From: CAJJDF01 sp965655625
GTDB taxonomy: Bacteria > Bacteroidota > Bacteroidia > Flavobacteriales_D > CAJJDF01
Direction: 5' to 3'
Assembly (NCBI GenBank): GCA_965655625.1
Contig: CBFHHA010000011.1
Span: 1 to 55,677 of the forward strand
DNA length: 55,677 nucleotides
The notes under the pieces were generated by a model, which searched no databases, had not been told where the DNA came from, and saw only the letters and a program-made list of their open reading frames with translations. The position numbers and the translations under genes were made by a program. Below are positions 6,975 through 16,401 of this stretch, one piece after another (within the stretch, counting starts at the first letter, position 1; each line of letters opens with the position of its first letter).

Positions 6975-9773
6975 TTAATGGGCTTGCAGCCAATTGTCTC
7001 CCGTACTCATTTCCACCTCCAACGGAACCACAATTTTTACAGCATTCTCCATGTTATCTTTCACTAGTTTTTCCATTACCTCAATCTCGTTTTTATCCAC
7101 ATCAAAAACGAGTTCATCATGAACTTGAAGCAACATTCTAGAGTTTAATTTCTTCACCTTCATTTCCTTCAAAATATTTATCATGGCAATTTTTATCACG
7201 TCTGCGGCTGTCCCCTGAATTGGTGCATTAATTGCGTTTCGTTCAGCATGACCACGCACTATTGCATTACTTGAATTTATATCTTTCAAGTTTCTTCTTC
7301 TCCCTAACATTGTTTCTACATAACCGTTGGCCTTAGCTTGAACTATAGCCTCATCCATGTAGGATTTAATTTTAGGATATTTAGCAAAATAGCTATCGAT
7401 TATTTCCTTGGCTTCCTTTCTAGGGATAGACAATCTTTGCCCCAATCCAAAAGCAGAAATTCCGTAGATGATACCAAAATTCACCATTTTAGCCTTACTC
7501 CTCATTTCTCTAGTCACCTCTTCCATCGGTACATCAAACACTTTGGAGGCTGTTGCAGAGTGAATATCGTGTTTTTGCACAAATGCTTCTATCATTCCCT
7601 CATCTCCACTCAAGGCTGCAATTATACGCAGCTCAATTTGAGAATAATCCGCTGCCAAAAGAGTAAATTTCTCATTTCTTGGAATAAATGCTTTTCTGAT
7701 AAATCGACCTTTCTCCGTTCTAATTGGAATATTCTGAAGGTTGGGATTTACGGAACTTAATCTTCCTGTTGCTGCTACGGTTTGCATGTAATTGGTATGG
7801 ATTCTTTTGGTATCCTCAGCGATAAGAAGCGGAAGCGCATCCACATAAGTTGATTTTAGTTTTTTGAGTGACCGATACTCCAGAATCTTGTCAAATATTT
7901 CGTGTTTCCCCACCATTTTGCTCAGGGTATCCTCACTTGTTGAGTACTGCCCAGTCTTGGTTTTTTTTGCTTTTACGTCTATTTCCATTTTTTCAAATAG
8001 CACTTCACCCAATTGTTTAGGAGAATCTAAATTAAAATCTGAAAACCCAGCTAGTTCCTTTATTTTCGATTCCAGCTCGACTAAATCTGCCTCCAACTCT
8101 TTTGAAAAACTGCCCAGCGCTTCTACGTCTAAATTGATCCCTTCCCTTTCCATTTTTTCTAAAACAGGCAACAACGGCATCTCAATTTCCCAAAACAGCT
8201 TTTCAGTATTTGTTTCTTTCAATTTTTCTTCAAACAGCTTTTTCAACTGAAAAGTAATATCTGCATCTTCACAAGCATACTCAAACACTTCTGAAGGATC
8301 AAGCTCCCGCATATTCTTTTGGTTCTTCCCTTTTTTTCCTATCAAAGTTTCGATAGAAACTGGCTTGTACCCTAAATAGGTCTCTGCCAACAGATCCATC
8401 CCATGGCGCATATCTGGTTGAATAAGGTAATGGGCAATCATGGTATCAAATAATTTACCTCGAATAGTTAAACCATAATTCTGAACAACAGCCAAATCAT
8501 ATTTTAAGTTATGACCAATTTTTTCAATCTGATCATTCTCAAAAACAGGTCTAAACTCTCCCAGAATTTTTTTCGCCTCTTCTCTGATTTCAGGAAACGG
8601 AACGTAAAACCCTTCGCCCTTCTTGAATGAAAAAGCGATTCCAACTAGCTCGGCCAAAAGGGCATCCAGTGAAGTCGTTTCCGTATCAAAACAAACAGAT
8701 TTTTGAGAATCAAGCAGCGCTATTAATTCCCTTCTCTTCTCTTCAGATTCTACTAATTCGTAGTTATTCTTTACCGTTTCTATCGTTTTAAAATCTATCG
8801 CTTCGGCCGATTCACTGGTATCTGCTCCTTGTGAAGCAGAAGAAGAAAACATATCCAATTGACCTTCTGTGGTCGTGTTCTGAATCTCTACACCAAAAGC
8901 TCTTTTGGCCAAAGTCCGGAACTCCAATTCGCTAAATAATTCTATGATTCTATCCTTATCTGGCTCAGACATGATTAAATCTTTTTCATCAAATTCAACA
9001 GGGACATCCAAAATAATAGTTGCTAACTTTTTGGATAATAATCCTTGCTCTGCAAAGTTGATGACATTTTCTTTTTGTTTTCCCTTTAGATCCTCTGCAT
9101 TGGCAATTAAATTCTCCACAGAGCCGTATTGCTTTATGAGTTTTTTGGCCGTTTTTTCTCCAATACCCGGAATACCCGGAATATTGTCTACCGCATCTCC
9201 CCAAAGACCCAAAATATCTATTACCTGCTTGGGATGCTCCACTTCAAAATTATCGCAAATCTCTTTTACACCCAAAATTTCTGCGGGTTTCCCCATTCGC
9301 GCAGGCTTGTACATAAACACTTTATCGGTAACCAATTGTCCAAAATCTTTGTCAGGAGTCATCATATAAGTGGTAAAACCAGCCTCTTCGGCTTTTACCG
9401 AAAGTGTCCCAATTACATCATCCGCCTCGTACCCTTCTTTCATCAAAATAGGAATGTGAAAAGCTCGAATAATATCCATAATGATAGGCACAGACTTTTT
9501 TATATCCTCTGGAGTTTCTTGCCTATTTGCTTTGTATGCGGCAAATTCTTGCGTACGCAAGGTAGCAGCGGGAAAATCAAAAACAACAGCTATGTGGGTA
9601 GGTTTGTGGTTGTTGAGGATATCCAGCAAGGTGTTGGTAAATCCCAAAACTGCCGATGTGTTTAACCCTTTAGAATTAATTCTTGGATTTTTAATAAAGG
9701 CGTAATAGGCTCTAAAAATTAATGCGTAGGCATCTAATAAGTATAACTTTTTCTCTTCTTCCATTTCTTTCAT
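6975..9773 (-). CDS. polA: DNA polymerase I
   Basis: 932 residues with all three classical domains. The 5'-3' exonuclease spans about 1-295 (YLLDAYALIFRAYYAF; EGYEADDVIGTL; GDAVDNIPGIPGIGEKTA). The 3'-5' exonuclease spans about 330-520 and looks active: D363 and E365 in DTET, NLKYD at 422-426, and Y499-xxx-D503. The polymerase domain covers the remainder, with motif A AADYSQIELRI, motif B RSKAKMVNFGIIYGIS and motif C QVHDELVFD. It fills Okazaki gaps and repair patches. It starts 2 bases after the rsmA stop codon, so the two are one transcript. Length is normal for Bacteroidota. Confidence 0.97.
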   Translation of the reverse strand: MKEMEEEKKLYLLDAYALIFRAYYAFIKNPRINSKGLNTSAVLGFTNTLLDILNNHKPTHIAVVFDFPAATLRTQEFAAYKANRQETPEDIKKSVPIIMDIIRAFHIPILMKEGYEADDVIGTLSVKAEEAGFTTYMMTPDKDFGQLVTDKVFMYKPARMGKPAEILGVKEICDNFEVEHPKQVIDILGLWGDAVDNIPGIPGIGEKTAKKLIKQYGSVENLIANAEDLKGKQKENVINFAEQGLLSKKLATIILDVPVEFDEKDLIMSEPDKDRIIELFSELEFRTLAKRAFGVEIQNTTTEGQLDMFSSSASQGADTSESAEAIDFKTIETVKNNYELVESEEKRRELIALLDSQKSVCFDTETTSLDALLAELVGIAFSFKKGEGFYVPFPEIREEAKKILGEFRPVFENDQIEKIGHNLKYDLAVVQNYGLTIRGKLFDTMIAHYLIQPDMRHGMDLLAETYLGYKPVSIETLIGKKGKNQKNMRELDPSEVFEYACEDADITFQLKKLFEEKLKETNTEKLFWEIEMPLLPVLEKMEREGINLDVEALGSFSKELEADLVELESKIKELAGFSDFNLDSPKQLGEVLFEKMEIDVKAKKTKTGQYSTSEDTLSKMVGKHEIFDKILEYRSLKKLKSTYVDALPLLIAEDTKRIHTNYMQTVAATGRLSSVNPNLQNIPIRTEKGRFIRKAFIPRNEKFTLLAADYSQIELRIIAALSGDEGMIEAFVQKHDIHSATASKVFDVPMEEVTREMRSKAKMVNFGIIYGISAFGLGQRLSIPRKEAKEIIDSYFAKYPKIKSYMDEAIVQAKANGYVETMLGRRRNLKDINSSNAIVRGHAERNAINAPIQGTAADVIKIAMINILKEMKVKKLNSRMLLQVHDELVFDVDKNEIEVMEKLVKDNMENAVKIVVPLEVEMSTGDNWLQAH

Positions 9774-9775
9774 AT

Positions 9776-10540
9776 TTATTGATTGCTTTCAATCATTTTT
9801 CCAATTTCTATAAACTCTTTCACGGCAAGTTGTTCGGGTCTCTTAGTTAATATAGCTTCTTCTCTTACGGCTTCTGGCAGAATAGATTTCAGAGAGTTTC
9901 TTAGGGTTTTTCTTCTCTGATTAAATCCTAGCTTGACTACTTGCTTGAAAGTACTATCACGTATACCAAGTGATTCCACTGCGTTCCTTTTCAAGTGAAT
10001 CACTCCTGATTTTACTTTTGGTGGAGGATCAAATGCTCCCTCTGGAACTGTAAACAAATACTCCACCGAATAAAACGCTTGAATAAAGACGCTAATAATA
10101 CCGTAGTTTTTATTACCCGGTTGAGCATTTACTTTTTCAGATACTTCTTTTTGAAACATCCCTACCACTTCTGAGATTAACTGTTTATTCTCAAAAATTT
10201 TGGTTAAAATTTGGGAAGAGATAAAATAAGGAAAATTTCCGAAAATTTTAAATGGATTCCCTTCGTTTAGTTTGTTTAAATCAAGCTTCAAGAAATCATA
10301 ATCTACGATATCGAGTTCCGAATAGGTTTGTGACAAATAAGTAATAGAATCTCCATCCACTTCTACGACACTCAGATTGGGGAAGCGTTTCATTAGGTAT
10401 TTGGTAATTGCTCCCATTCCCGGTCCAATTTCTATAATTTTTTCTTCCGTTTTTGCCTCAGGCATTCCGTCTGCAATTGCCAGACAAACTTCTTCGTCTT
10501 TCAAAAAATGTTGACCCAGGTATTTTTTTGCTTCCACCAT
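9776..10540 (-). CDS. rsmA: 16S rRNA (adenine1518/1519-N6)-dimethyltransferase
   Basis: 254 residues. KsgA/RsmA makes the two adjacent N6-dimethyladenosines in helix 45 of 16S rRNA during late 30S assembly. Visible signatures are KKYLGQHFLKD at the N-terminus, the SAM-binding EIGPGMGAITKYL (about 38-50), the acidic VEVD, and the catalytic NFPY (in the IFGNFPYFISSQIL segment). The C-terminal domain has FNQRRKTLRNSLK. Start ATG at 10540. Encoded immediately upstream of polA on the same strand with a gap of 2 bases. Confidence 0.95.
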   Translation of the reverse strand: MVEAKKYLGQHFLKDEEVCLAIADGMPEAKTEEKIIEIGPGMGAITKYLMKRFPNLSVVEVDGDSITYLSQTYSELDIVDYDFLKLDLNKLNEGNPFKIFGNFPYFISSQILTKIFENKQLISEVVGMFQKEVSEKVNAQPGNKNYGIISVFIQAFYSVEYLFTVPEGAFDPPPKVKSGVIHLKRNAVESLGIRDSTFKQVVKLGFNQRRKTLRNSLKSILPEAVREEAILTKRPEQLAVKEFIEIGKMIESNQ

Positions 10541-10736
10541 CCTTTTTGTTATTGTGTTAGTCCAATGTTAAAACTCTTTGCTTCGAATGATATCAAAACA
10601 AAAAAGAACAAAATTGGATACTGTTTCAAAATTAACTAGATAAACGAACTATTCCTTACATATTGGAAATTAATTTTAAGGATGACACTTTAAATCCCAT
10701 TTGTGTACGAATAATCCCTCTTGTCCCTATATTTTA

Positions 10737-10765
10737 TTGAAACCTCAGTATTTTTATTATTTTTG
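10737..10765 (+). promoter_or_regulatory. promoter of the M16 peptidase operon
   Basis: TTG (10737-10739), an 18-base spacer and TATTTTTG (10758-10765) match the Bacteroidota -33/-7 consensus exactly. The predicted start of transcription is near 10772, about 15 bases before the ATG at 10786. Confidence 0.65.
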
Positions 10766-10785
10766 AATCAAACTAAAGCTAATAC

Positions 10786-12096
10786 ATGAAAAAAATAACT
10801 CTACTCCTGGCGTCTGCTTTCCTTCTAGGAAACAGTTTTGCCCAAAAAAACAACATTAAATTCACCGAGTTTGACTTGGATAACGGATTACATGTAGTCT
10901 TACATAAAGATAATTCTACTCCAATAATTGCAGTAAGCGTTCTGTATCACGTAGGTTCCAAAAACGAAACTACAGGAAAAACAGGGTATGCTCACTTTTT
11001 TGAACATTTGATGTTCGAAGAATCAGAAAATATTGCACAAGATCAATATGCAAAAATAGTTCAATCTGTTGGAGGAACCATTAATGCTTATACTTCGAGT
11101 GACCAAACTTATTACCATTGTGTATTGCCATCCAATCAATTGGAATTGGGCTTATGGATGGAATCTGAAAGAATGTTGAATGCAAAAATCACTCAGGCAG
11201 GAGTTGATAACCAAAGAGAGGTAGTGAAAGAAGAAAAAAGAACTTCGGACAACAGACCTTATTCTAGCTGGTACATGGAGATTTCTAAAAGAATGTTCCA
11301 AGGAACAAACTATGAGTGGACTCCTATTGGATCGTTCGCAGACTTGAACGCTGCCTCGATTGCAGATTTTCAAAATTTTTATGACATGTATTATGTTCCA
11401 AACAATGCAACATTAGTGATTACAGGAGACATTGATGAAAAAACGGCAAAAAAATACATCAAAAAATATTTTAGCGGAATACCTAAAGGCATTGCTGAAA
11501 TAAACAAACCAAACGTATCGGGTGCTTTACTAACGCAACCAATTGTAGATACGGTGTATGACAACATTCAGTTGGATGCTGTTTTTCAGGCATACAAAGT
11601 GCCAGCTCAAGGTACAAAAGATGCTTATGCGCTTGAAATGCTTTCTACTATCTTATCAAACGGAAAAAGTTCTAGATTGAATACTGCTTTGAAAGAAGAC
11701 AAGCAAATGGCTCTTCAAGTGGCTGGTTTTTCTATGAATTTCGAAAGCGCAGGATTCTTTGCTACCTTAGGTTTGCCAAACCAAGGTTACACGGTGGCAG
11801 ATATTCAAAAAGGAATTGTTGCTGAAATTGAAAAATTGCAGAATGAATTAATTTCTGAGGAAGAATTTCAAAAAATTAAAAATATTTCCGAATCAAATTT
11901 TGTGAGCAGCAATTCTTCAATGAAAGGAATCGCAGAAAGTTTGGCTACTTACCACGTAATGTTTGGAGATGCAGAATTAATCAATACAGAATTGGAAAAA
12001 TACCGAGCTGTTACGAGAGAAGATATTCAACGCGTAGCAAAAAAATATTTGGTTCAATCAAATAGCGTGACACTTTATTATTTACCAAAAAAATAA
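10786..12096 (+). CDS. M16 family zinc metallopeptidase, catalytic subunit
   Basis: 436 residues with a signal peptide (residues 1-20, ending NSFAQ). The inverted zinc motif H70-F-F-E73-H74 is intact, and the distal Glu lies in REVVKEEK (about 145-150), at the expected distance of about 75 residues. The two M16 half-domains follow, with the conserved YYVPNNATLVITGD segment (about 199-215). It should be a periplasmic endopeptidase. The next gene, 39 bases on, encodes an M16 homologue without HxxEH, so the two probably form the heterodimer typical of this family (catalytic plus non-catalytic subunit). A strong promoter sits just upstream. Confidence 0.9.
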   Translation: MKKITLLLASAFLLGNSFAQKNNIKFTEFDLDNGLHVVLHKDNSTPIIAVSVLYHVGSKNETTGKTGYAHFFEHLMFEESENIAQDQYAKIVQSVGGTINAYTSSDQTYYHCVLPSNQLELGLWMESERMLNAKITQAGVDNQREVVKEEKRTSDNRPYSSWYMEISKRMFQGTNYEWTPIGSFADLNAASIADFQNFYDMYYVPNNATLVITGDIDEKTAKKYIKKYFSGIPKGIAEINKPNVSGALLTQPIVDTVYDNIQLDAVFQAYKVPAQGTKDAYALEMLSTILSNGKSSRLNTALKEDKQMALQVAGFSMNFESAGFFATLGLPNQGYTVADIQKGIVAEIEKLQNELISEEEFQKIKNISESNFVSSNSSMKGIAESLATYHVMFGDAELINTELEKYRAVTREDIQRVAKKYLVQSNSVTLYYLPKK

Positions 12097-12135
12097 GAGA
12101 GAGCTCAAACAATCAATTTTAAAAGAAAAAGAATC

Positions 12136-14223
12136 ATGAAAAATATAATCATATCAATCGCTTCAATATTAGCAATTACTGCTTGTAGCACAAAAGAAAC
12201 TGCCCTTGACAGAAGTATTCGTCCAAGTGCATCCGAAGCAAAAGAATTAAAAATAGGGGAACATGAAGAGTTCACCTTAGAAAACGGAATGAAAGTGTAT
12301 GTGATAGAAAATCACAAACTACCAACAATATCATACAGTCTGTCTTTTGACATAGATCCAATTGTAGAAGGAAACAAAGCGGGTTACACTTCGATGGTGG
12401 GAGATTTACTAGAGGCTGGAACAAAAAACAGAACGAAAGAAAACCTGAACAAAGAAGTCGATTTTATTGGGGCAAATGTTGGAGCATATTCAAGTGGTGT
12501 ATACGCATCAGGACTATCAAAATACAACAGTAAATTAATGGATATCTTGGCAGACATCACGTTAAATCCAGTATTTCCTGAAGATGAACTAGAAAAAAGT
12601 ATCACGGAAAGTGTAACAGCAATAAAATCGAACGCAACTGATGCTGATGCCATAATGAGTGACGTAAAATCTGTAATTGTGTACGGAAAAGGTCATCCTT
12701 ACGGAGAATTTATGAGCGAAGAGTCATTAAAAAACATCAAGTTGGATGACGTAAAAGGATACTACAATACATACTTTAAACCTAACAACGCTTTACTAAC
12801 GATTGTGGGAGATATCACGAAAAGTGAAGCGGAAGAATTAGTGAAAAAGCAATTTGGTACTTGGAAAAAAGGAGAAGTCCCTTCACATTCTTACAAAAAT
12901 CCAGCTGAGCCAAGTTCACCACAAGTATTTGTGATAAACAAAGAGGGAGCTGTTCAATCCAATATTCAGATTAGCAATATTGCCGAAATTAAACTAGGAG
13001 ATGCCGATTACGAAGCTGCTCAGGTTTTCAATCAAATATTTGGAAGTGGATTTGCAGGACGACTTTTCCAAAACTTAAGAGAAGACAAAGAATATACTTA
13101 CGGAGCATACGGAGGAATTAGATCAAATAAATTAATCGGTAATTTCTCTTCGAGCGCTAAAGTGCGAAATGAGGTGACAGATAGTGCTGTAGAACAATTC
13201 TTGTTTGAAATAAACAGAATTAGAACAGAAGCTATAACGGCAGAGGAACTAAAAAATGCTCAAAATTACATCGCTGGTACTTTTGCTCAATCATTAGAAA
13301 GCCCAAGAACTGTGGCAAGATTCGCTGCAAACATTGACGAGTATAAACTAAGCAAAGATTATTTCAAAAACTACTTGAAAAGAATTGATGCAGTCACTGT
13401 GGAAGACATCAAAAGAGTGGCAACGAAATACTTAAAGCCAGGTAACATGAACATTATAGTGGTAGGAGATGCTGCCGAAGTAGGCGAAAAATTGGCAAAA
13501 TTTGGTACAGTAAACTACCTGGATAGAGAAGGAAACAAAACTTCTGCACCGAGCAAAATGAAAGCTGCACCTGCCGGGACAACTGCTGAATCTGTGATGG
13601 CAGATTACATCACAGCCATTGGAGGAAAAGAAGCGATTGAGAGCATCAAAACTATGACGGGTGATTATTCGATGACTATTCAAGGTATGGATGTAATCAT
13701 GACAAATAGTTTTAAAGCTCCGAACAAAACAAAATCTGAAATAAAAGTTCCACAAATGGGGAATGCGGTAGTTCAGGCTTCTGTATTTGACGGAAAAAAA
13801 GGTATGCAACAAATGCAAGGACAAACAATGCCCGCTGAAGAAAACGCAAACATCGAATCGAATATTGAGGGAAGATTAGTTCCAGAAATGGCTTATGCTG
13901 AAAACGGAGTTAACACAACGTTGATGGGGATAAACAACATAGACGGAAAGGAAGTATTCGTAATTGAAGCTTTGTACCCAACAGGAAAAAAACTTACTTT
14001 GCTTTATGACACTCAGACTCACTTAAAAGTAAAAGAAACTTTTGTTCAGTCTACCCAACAAGGAGATTTTAATATCACTCAAGAATTTAAAGACTACAAA
14101 GCTATCAACGGAGTGTTAATCCCTCATTCGCTGAAAGGAGCACAAGGTCCACAAAAAATGGAAATGACATTAGAAACTGTTGAAGTTAACAAAACGATTA
14201 AAGACGATTTGTTCAAATTCTAA
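12136..14223 (+). CDS. M16 peptidase-like lipoprotein, inactive subunit fused to a LolA-like C-terminal domain
   Basis: 695 residues. The N-terminus is a lipoprotein signal ending in ITAC (C17). Residues 40-465 are two M16 domains, but the position of HxxEH reads SMVGDLLE, so the zinc ligands are absent and it is probably the structural partner of the peptidase encoded just upstream. The conserved YFKPNNALLTIVGD segment and AGRLFQNLREDKEYTYG (the Arg-Tyr substrate-gripping motif) are retained. Residues 490-695 are an extra beta-rich domain beginning YITAIGGKEAIESIKT, which resembles LolA/LolB-fold or DUF4292-like domains that bind lipidated or hydrophobic ligands. Ends at a terminator. Confidence 0.85.
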   Translation: MKNIIISIASILAITACSTKETALDRSIRPSASEAKELKIGEHEEFTLENGMKVYVIENHKLPTISYSLSFDIDPIVEGNKAGYTSMVGDLLEAGTKNRTKENLNKEVDFIGANVGAYSSGVYASGLSKYNSKLMDILADITLNPVFPEDELEKSITESVTAIKSNATDADAIMSDVKSVIVYGKGHPYGEFMSEESLKNIKLDDVKGYYNTYFKPNNALLTIVGDITKSEAEELVKKQFGTWKKGEVPSHSYKNPAEPSSPQVFVINKEGAVQSNIQISNIAEIKLGDADYEAAQVFNQIFGSGFAGRLFQNLREDKEYTYGAYGGIRSNKLIGNFSSSAKVRNEVTDSAVEQFLFEINRIRTEAITAEELKNAQNYIAGTFAQSLESPRTVARFAANIDEYKLSKDYFKNYLKRIDAVTVEDIKRVATKYLKPGNMNIIVVGDAAEVGEKLAKFGTVNYLDREGNKTSAPSKMKAAPAGTTAESVMADYITAIGGKEAIESIKTMTGDYSMTIQGMDVIMTNSFKAPNKTKSEIKVPQMGNAVVQASVFDGKKGMQQMQGQTMPAEENANIESNIEGRLVPEMAYAENGVNTTLMGINNIDGKEVFVIEALYPTGKKLTLLYDTQTHLKVKETFVQSTQQGDFNITQEFKDYKAINGVLIPHSLKGAQGPQKMEMTLETVEVNKTIKDDLFKF

Positions 14224-14245
14224 ATACAGAAACTAGATTAACTTT

Positions 14246-14279
14246 AAAGCCATCGGTCCAATTACTGATGGCTTTTTTT
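14246..14279 (+). terminator. intrinsic terminator after the M16 gene pair
   Basis: 9-bp stem AAAGCCATC (14246-14254) / GATGGCTTT (14267-14275), 12-base loop, T run to 14279. Confidence 0.85.
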
Positions 14280-14329
14280 GTTTACCAAGAATTCATTATA
14301 TTACCTTAAGAATTTAACCAATCATTGAC

Positions 14330-15052
14330 ATGCTTCAACACATCGATTTAAAAAAAATTATTTTTCTTGATATAGAAACTGTACCCCTAGAGTACAACTT
14401 CCAAGACCTGCCCAAAAGAACCATTGATCTTTGGGATAAAAAAACACAATACGTTCAAAAATACCAGGAAATAACTGCAGAAGAAGCTTATTCCAAAGCT
14501 GGAATATATGCCGAGTTTGGCAAGATCGTATGCATTTCTGCTGGGTATTTCGCCCAAGAAAAGGGCAGCCTAAAATTAAGAGTAAAGTCTTTTTACGGAA
14601 AAGATGAAAAAGAGATTTTGATCGCTTTTAATTCATTACTGAACAAAACATTGAAAGAAAACTATATGTTGTGCGCCCACAACGGAAAAGAATTTGATTT
14701 TCCCTTTATCGGAAGACGAACCTTAATAAACGGACTTGAGCTTCCTTCACAACTTGATATTGCGGGTAAAAAACCATGGGAAATATTACACCTCGACACA
14801 ATGGAGCTATGGAAATTTGGCGATTACAAACATTTCACTTCCTTAGACTTGCTAGCGCATGTATTCAATATTCCTTCACCCAAGCAAGATTTAGACGGAT
14901 CTTTGGTGGCTAAAACGTATTACGAGGATAATGATTTGAATAAAATTAAGAATTATTGTCAAAATGATGTCGTAACAATTGCTCAATTATTACTCAAATA
15001 TAAAGGCAAAGAAATAATTGAAAAAGAGGATATCGAAATCATTCAAGAATGA
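14330..15052 (+). CDS. 3'-5' exonuclease, PolB-exonuclease-like (RNase H fold)
   Basis: 240 residues. The DnaQ-like exonuclease motifs are present: FLDIETVP (Exo I, D and E), AHNGKEFDFPFIGRR (Exo II) and YCQNDVVTIAQLLLKY (Exo III, with Asp). This corresponds to the stand-alone predicted exonucleases related to the exonuclease domain of DNA polymerase B (the DNA_pol_B_exo2 family). Also visible are KPWEILHLDTMELWKFGDYK and LDGSLVAKTYYE, conserved in that family. It may act in DNA repair; the substrate is unknown. It is preceded by the M16 terminator and is a separate transcription unit. Confidence 0.8.
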   Translation: MLQHIDLKKIIFLDIETVPLEYNFQDLPKRTIDLWDKKTQYVQKYQEITAEEAYSKAGIYAEFGKIVCISAGYFAQEKGSLKLRVKSFYGKDEKEILIAFNSLLNKTLKENYMLCAHNGKEFDFPFIGRRTLINGLELPSQLDIAGKKPWEILHLDTMELWKFGDYKHFTSLDLLAHVFNIPSPKQDLDGSLVAKTYYEDNDLNKIKNYCQNDVVTIAQLLLKYKGKEIIEKEDIEIIQE

Positions 15053-15092
15053 AATAAAACCAAAAAGAATCCTGTTTGAGATAATTTCCTTG

Positions 15093-15100
15093 TATTTTTG
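15093..15100 (+). promoter_or_regulatory. -7 element upstream of a small membrane protein gene
   Basis: TATTTTTG is a perfect TAnnTTTG match 18 bases before the ATG at 15119. A TTTG at 15075-15078 is only 14 bases upstream, shorter than the usual 17-23 base spacer. The position argues that translation starts at 15119 and not at the TTG at 15098, which lies inside this element. Confidence 0.4.
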
Positions 15101-15118
15101 TTTTCTAAATTCAATTTT

Positions 15119-15553
15119 ATGACTTTTTGGAAAAGAGTACGTTTATACATTTTAGGATTAGGAATCGGTTCCTTGATGGTTTTGTTTTTATTTGGCGATC
15201 GCGGATGTGGCGGATGGCTGCCGGGAAATAGGGTGAAAACCTCTATTATGGAATCGTTGTTCGAAACAAGCGATTACACCGATTGTAAGTTAACTTGCAA
15301 CAACTTTACGAAAGAAAAAATTCAAGACATCATCGTGAAAGGTAGTGTTCTATTCAAAGAAAGCAATACAAAATCAGACCCAAGAGAATACAAACTTCAA
15401 TACGAAGAAAACACCCTCACATTTGCGGTACCAACAGATTCTGAAACGCCCGTTTATATCCTTGATGTATTTCAAAATGAATGCCCAGCTTGCGACACTG
15501 TTTCTAAAAAAATGAACAGAACTGTCAAACTAAATTTCAAAAAAACGAAATGA
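15119..15553 (+). CDS. small membrane-anchored protein, possibly DUF4258-related
   Basis: 144 residues from the ATG at 15119 (MTFWKRVRLYILG); the TTG at 15098 would add seven residues and falls in the promoter element. There is one transmembrane helix (about residues 8-25) followed by FGDRGCGGWLPGNRVKTSI, then a cytoplasmic or periplasmic domain with four more cysteines, including ECPAC near residue 125. Short single-TM proteins with a Cys-x-Pro-x-x-Arg motif after the helix are found next to pdxJ or uppS-bamA in Flavobacteriia and annotated as DUF4258; the assignment here is tentative. The next gene is uppS. Confidence 0.5.
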   Translation: MTFWKRVRLYILGLGIGSLMVLFLFGDRGCGGWLPGNRVKTSIMESLFETSDYTDCKLTCNNFTKEKIQDIIVKGSVLFKESNTKSDPREYKLQYEENTLTFAVPTDSETPVYILDVFQNECPACDTVSKKMNRTVKLNFKKTK

Positions 15554-15639
15554 TAAAATGTGTTAAAAGTGCATAAAATAAGCTTCTAAGCCTTTCATAC
15601 CTCAATAATTCTTATCATTTTCGCGTATAAAATACTGCA

Positions 15640-16386
15640 ATGAGCACCAACCAAGAAAATTCAACCAAAACACCCGAGCATGTTGCCATCATAATGGATG
15701 GGAATGGAAGGTGGGCATCCAATCACGGAAAAGATAGGTTGTATGGTCACAATACGGGAGTAGGATCTGTGCGCGAAGTGTTAACAGCTGCGCAAAAGCA
15801 CCACGTAAAATTCCTAACTCTCTACACTTTTTCGAGTGAAAACTGGAATAGACCGAAGGATGAGGTGGACGGATTGATGAATCTCTTTGCTAAAACGATT
15901 GCAGAAGAAATTGAGGAACTTCACGAAAATGAAGTGAAAATCCAGTTTATTGGAAACATAGAACTACTGCCCGACTTCGCTAAGCAGGCTCTTTTTTCTG
16001 CAAGCGAATACACGAAAAACAACAAAGGAATAACTCTCACATTGGCGCTAAGTTACAGCTCCAGATGGGAAATATTGAATGCCACAAAACGTATAGCAAA
16101 AGAAGTAAAAACAGGAAAAATTAAAGAAAGCGAAATAGACGAAAAACTATTTAGCCAATACCTGACTACTGCCAATATTCCTGATCCTGAACTCATCATT
16201 AGAACAAGTGGAGAGTTTAGAATCAGTAACTTTCTACTATGGCAAATTGCTTACTCTGAGTTTTATTTTACTGATACACTTTGGCCAGATTTCAAAGAAA
16301 ACGACTTTGAAATGGCCATACTCTCCTTCCAGAATAGAGAAAGAAGGTTTGGAAAAACAAGTTCTCAAATCAATCATCTTTCTTAA
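15640..16386 (+). CDS. uppS: isoprenyl transferase (undecaprenyl diphosphate synthase)
   Basis: 248 residues. It makes C55 undecaprenyl diphosphate, the lipid carrier for peptidoglycan and surface polysaccharide. Visible are HVAIIMDGNGRWA with catalytic D20, FSSENWNRP, the SYSSRWEI segment, and the C-terminal IRTSGEFRISNFLLWQ followed by AYSEFYFTDTLWPDF. Active-site residues appear complete. It ends 15 bases before bamA, and uppS followed by bamA and two ompH genes is the conserved flavobacterial order, which links lipid carrier supply to outer-membrane assembly. Confidence 0.95.
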   Translation: MSTNQENSTKTPEHVAIIMDGNGRWASNHGKDRLYGHNTGVGSVREVLTAAQKHHVKFLTLYTFSSENWNRPKDEVDGLMNLFAKTIAEEIEELHENEVKIQFIGNIELLPDFAKQALFSASEYTKNNKGITLTLALSYSSRWEILNATKRIAKEVKTGKIKESEIDEKLFSQYLTTANIPDPELIIRTSGEFRISNFLLWQIAYSEFYFTDTLWPDFKENDFEMAILSFQNRERRFGKTSSQINHLS

Positions 16387-16401
16387 TTACAAGACAACTT
16401 T

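Noticed and set aside
7338..9705. Several plus-strand frames of 60-180 codons opposite polA (for example 9129-9665 and 8905-9369)
   Set aside because: They are antisense shadows of a gene with complete, well-conserved motifs; they lack family resemblance and start context.
10541..10785. Possible structured RNA in the 245-base gap between rsmA and the M16 gene
   Set aside because: Apart from the promoter at 10737-10765 no stable hairpin or known RNA signature was apparent by eye.
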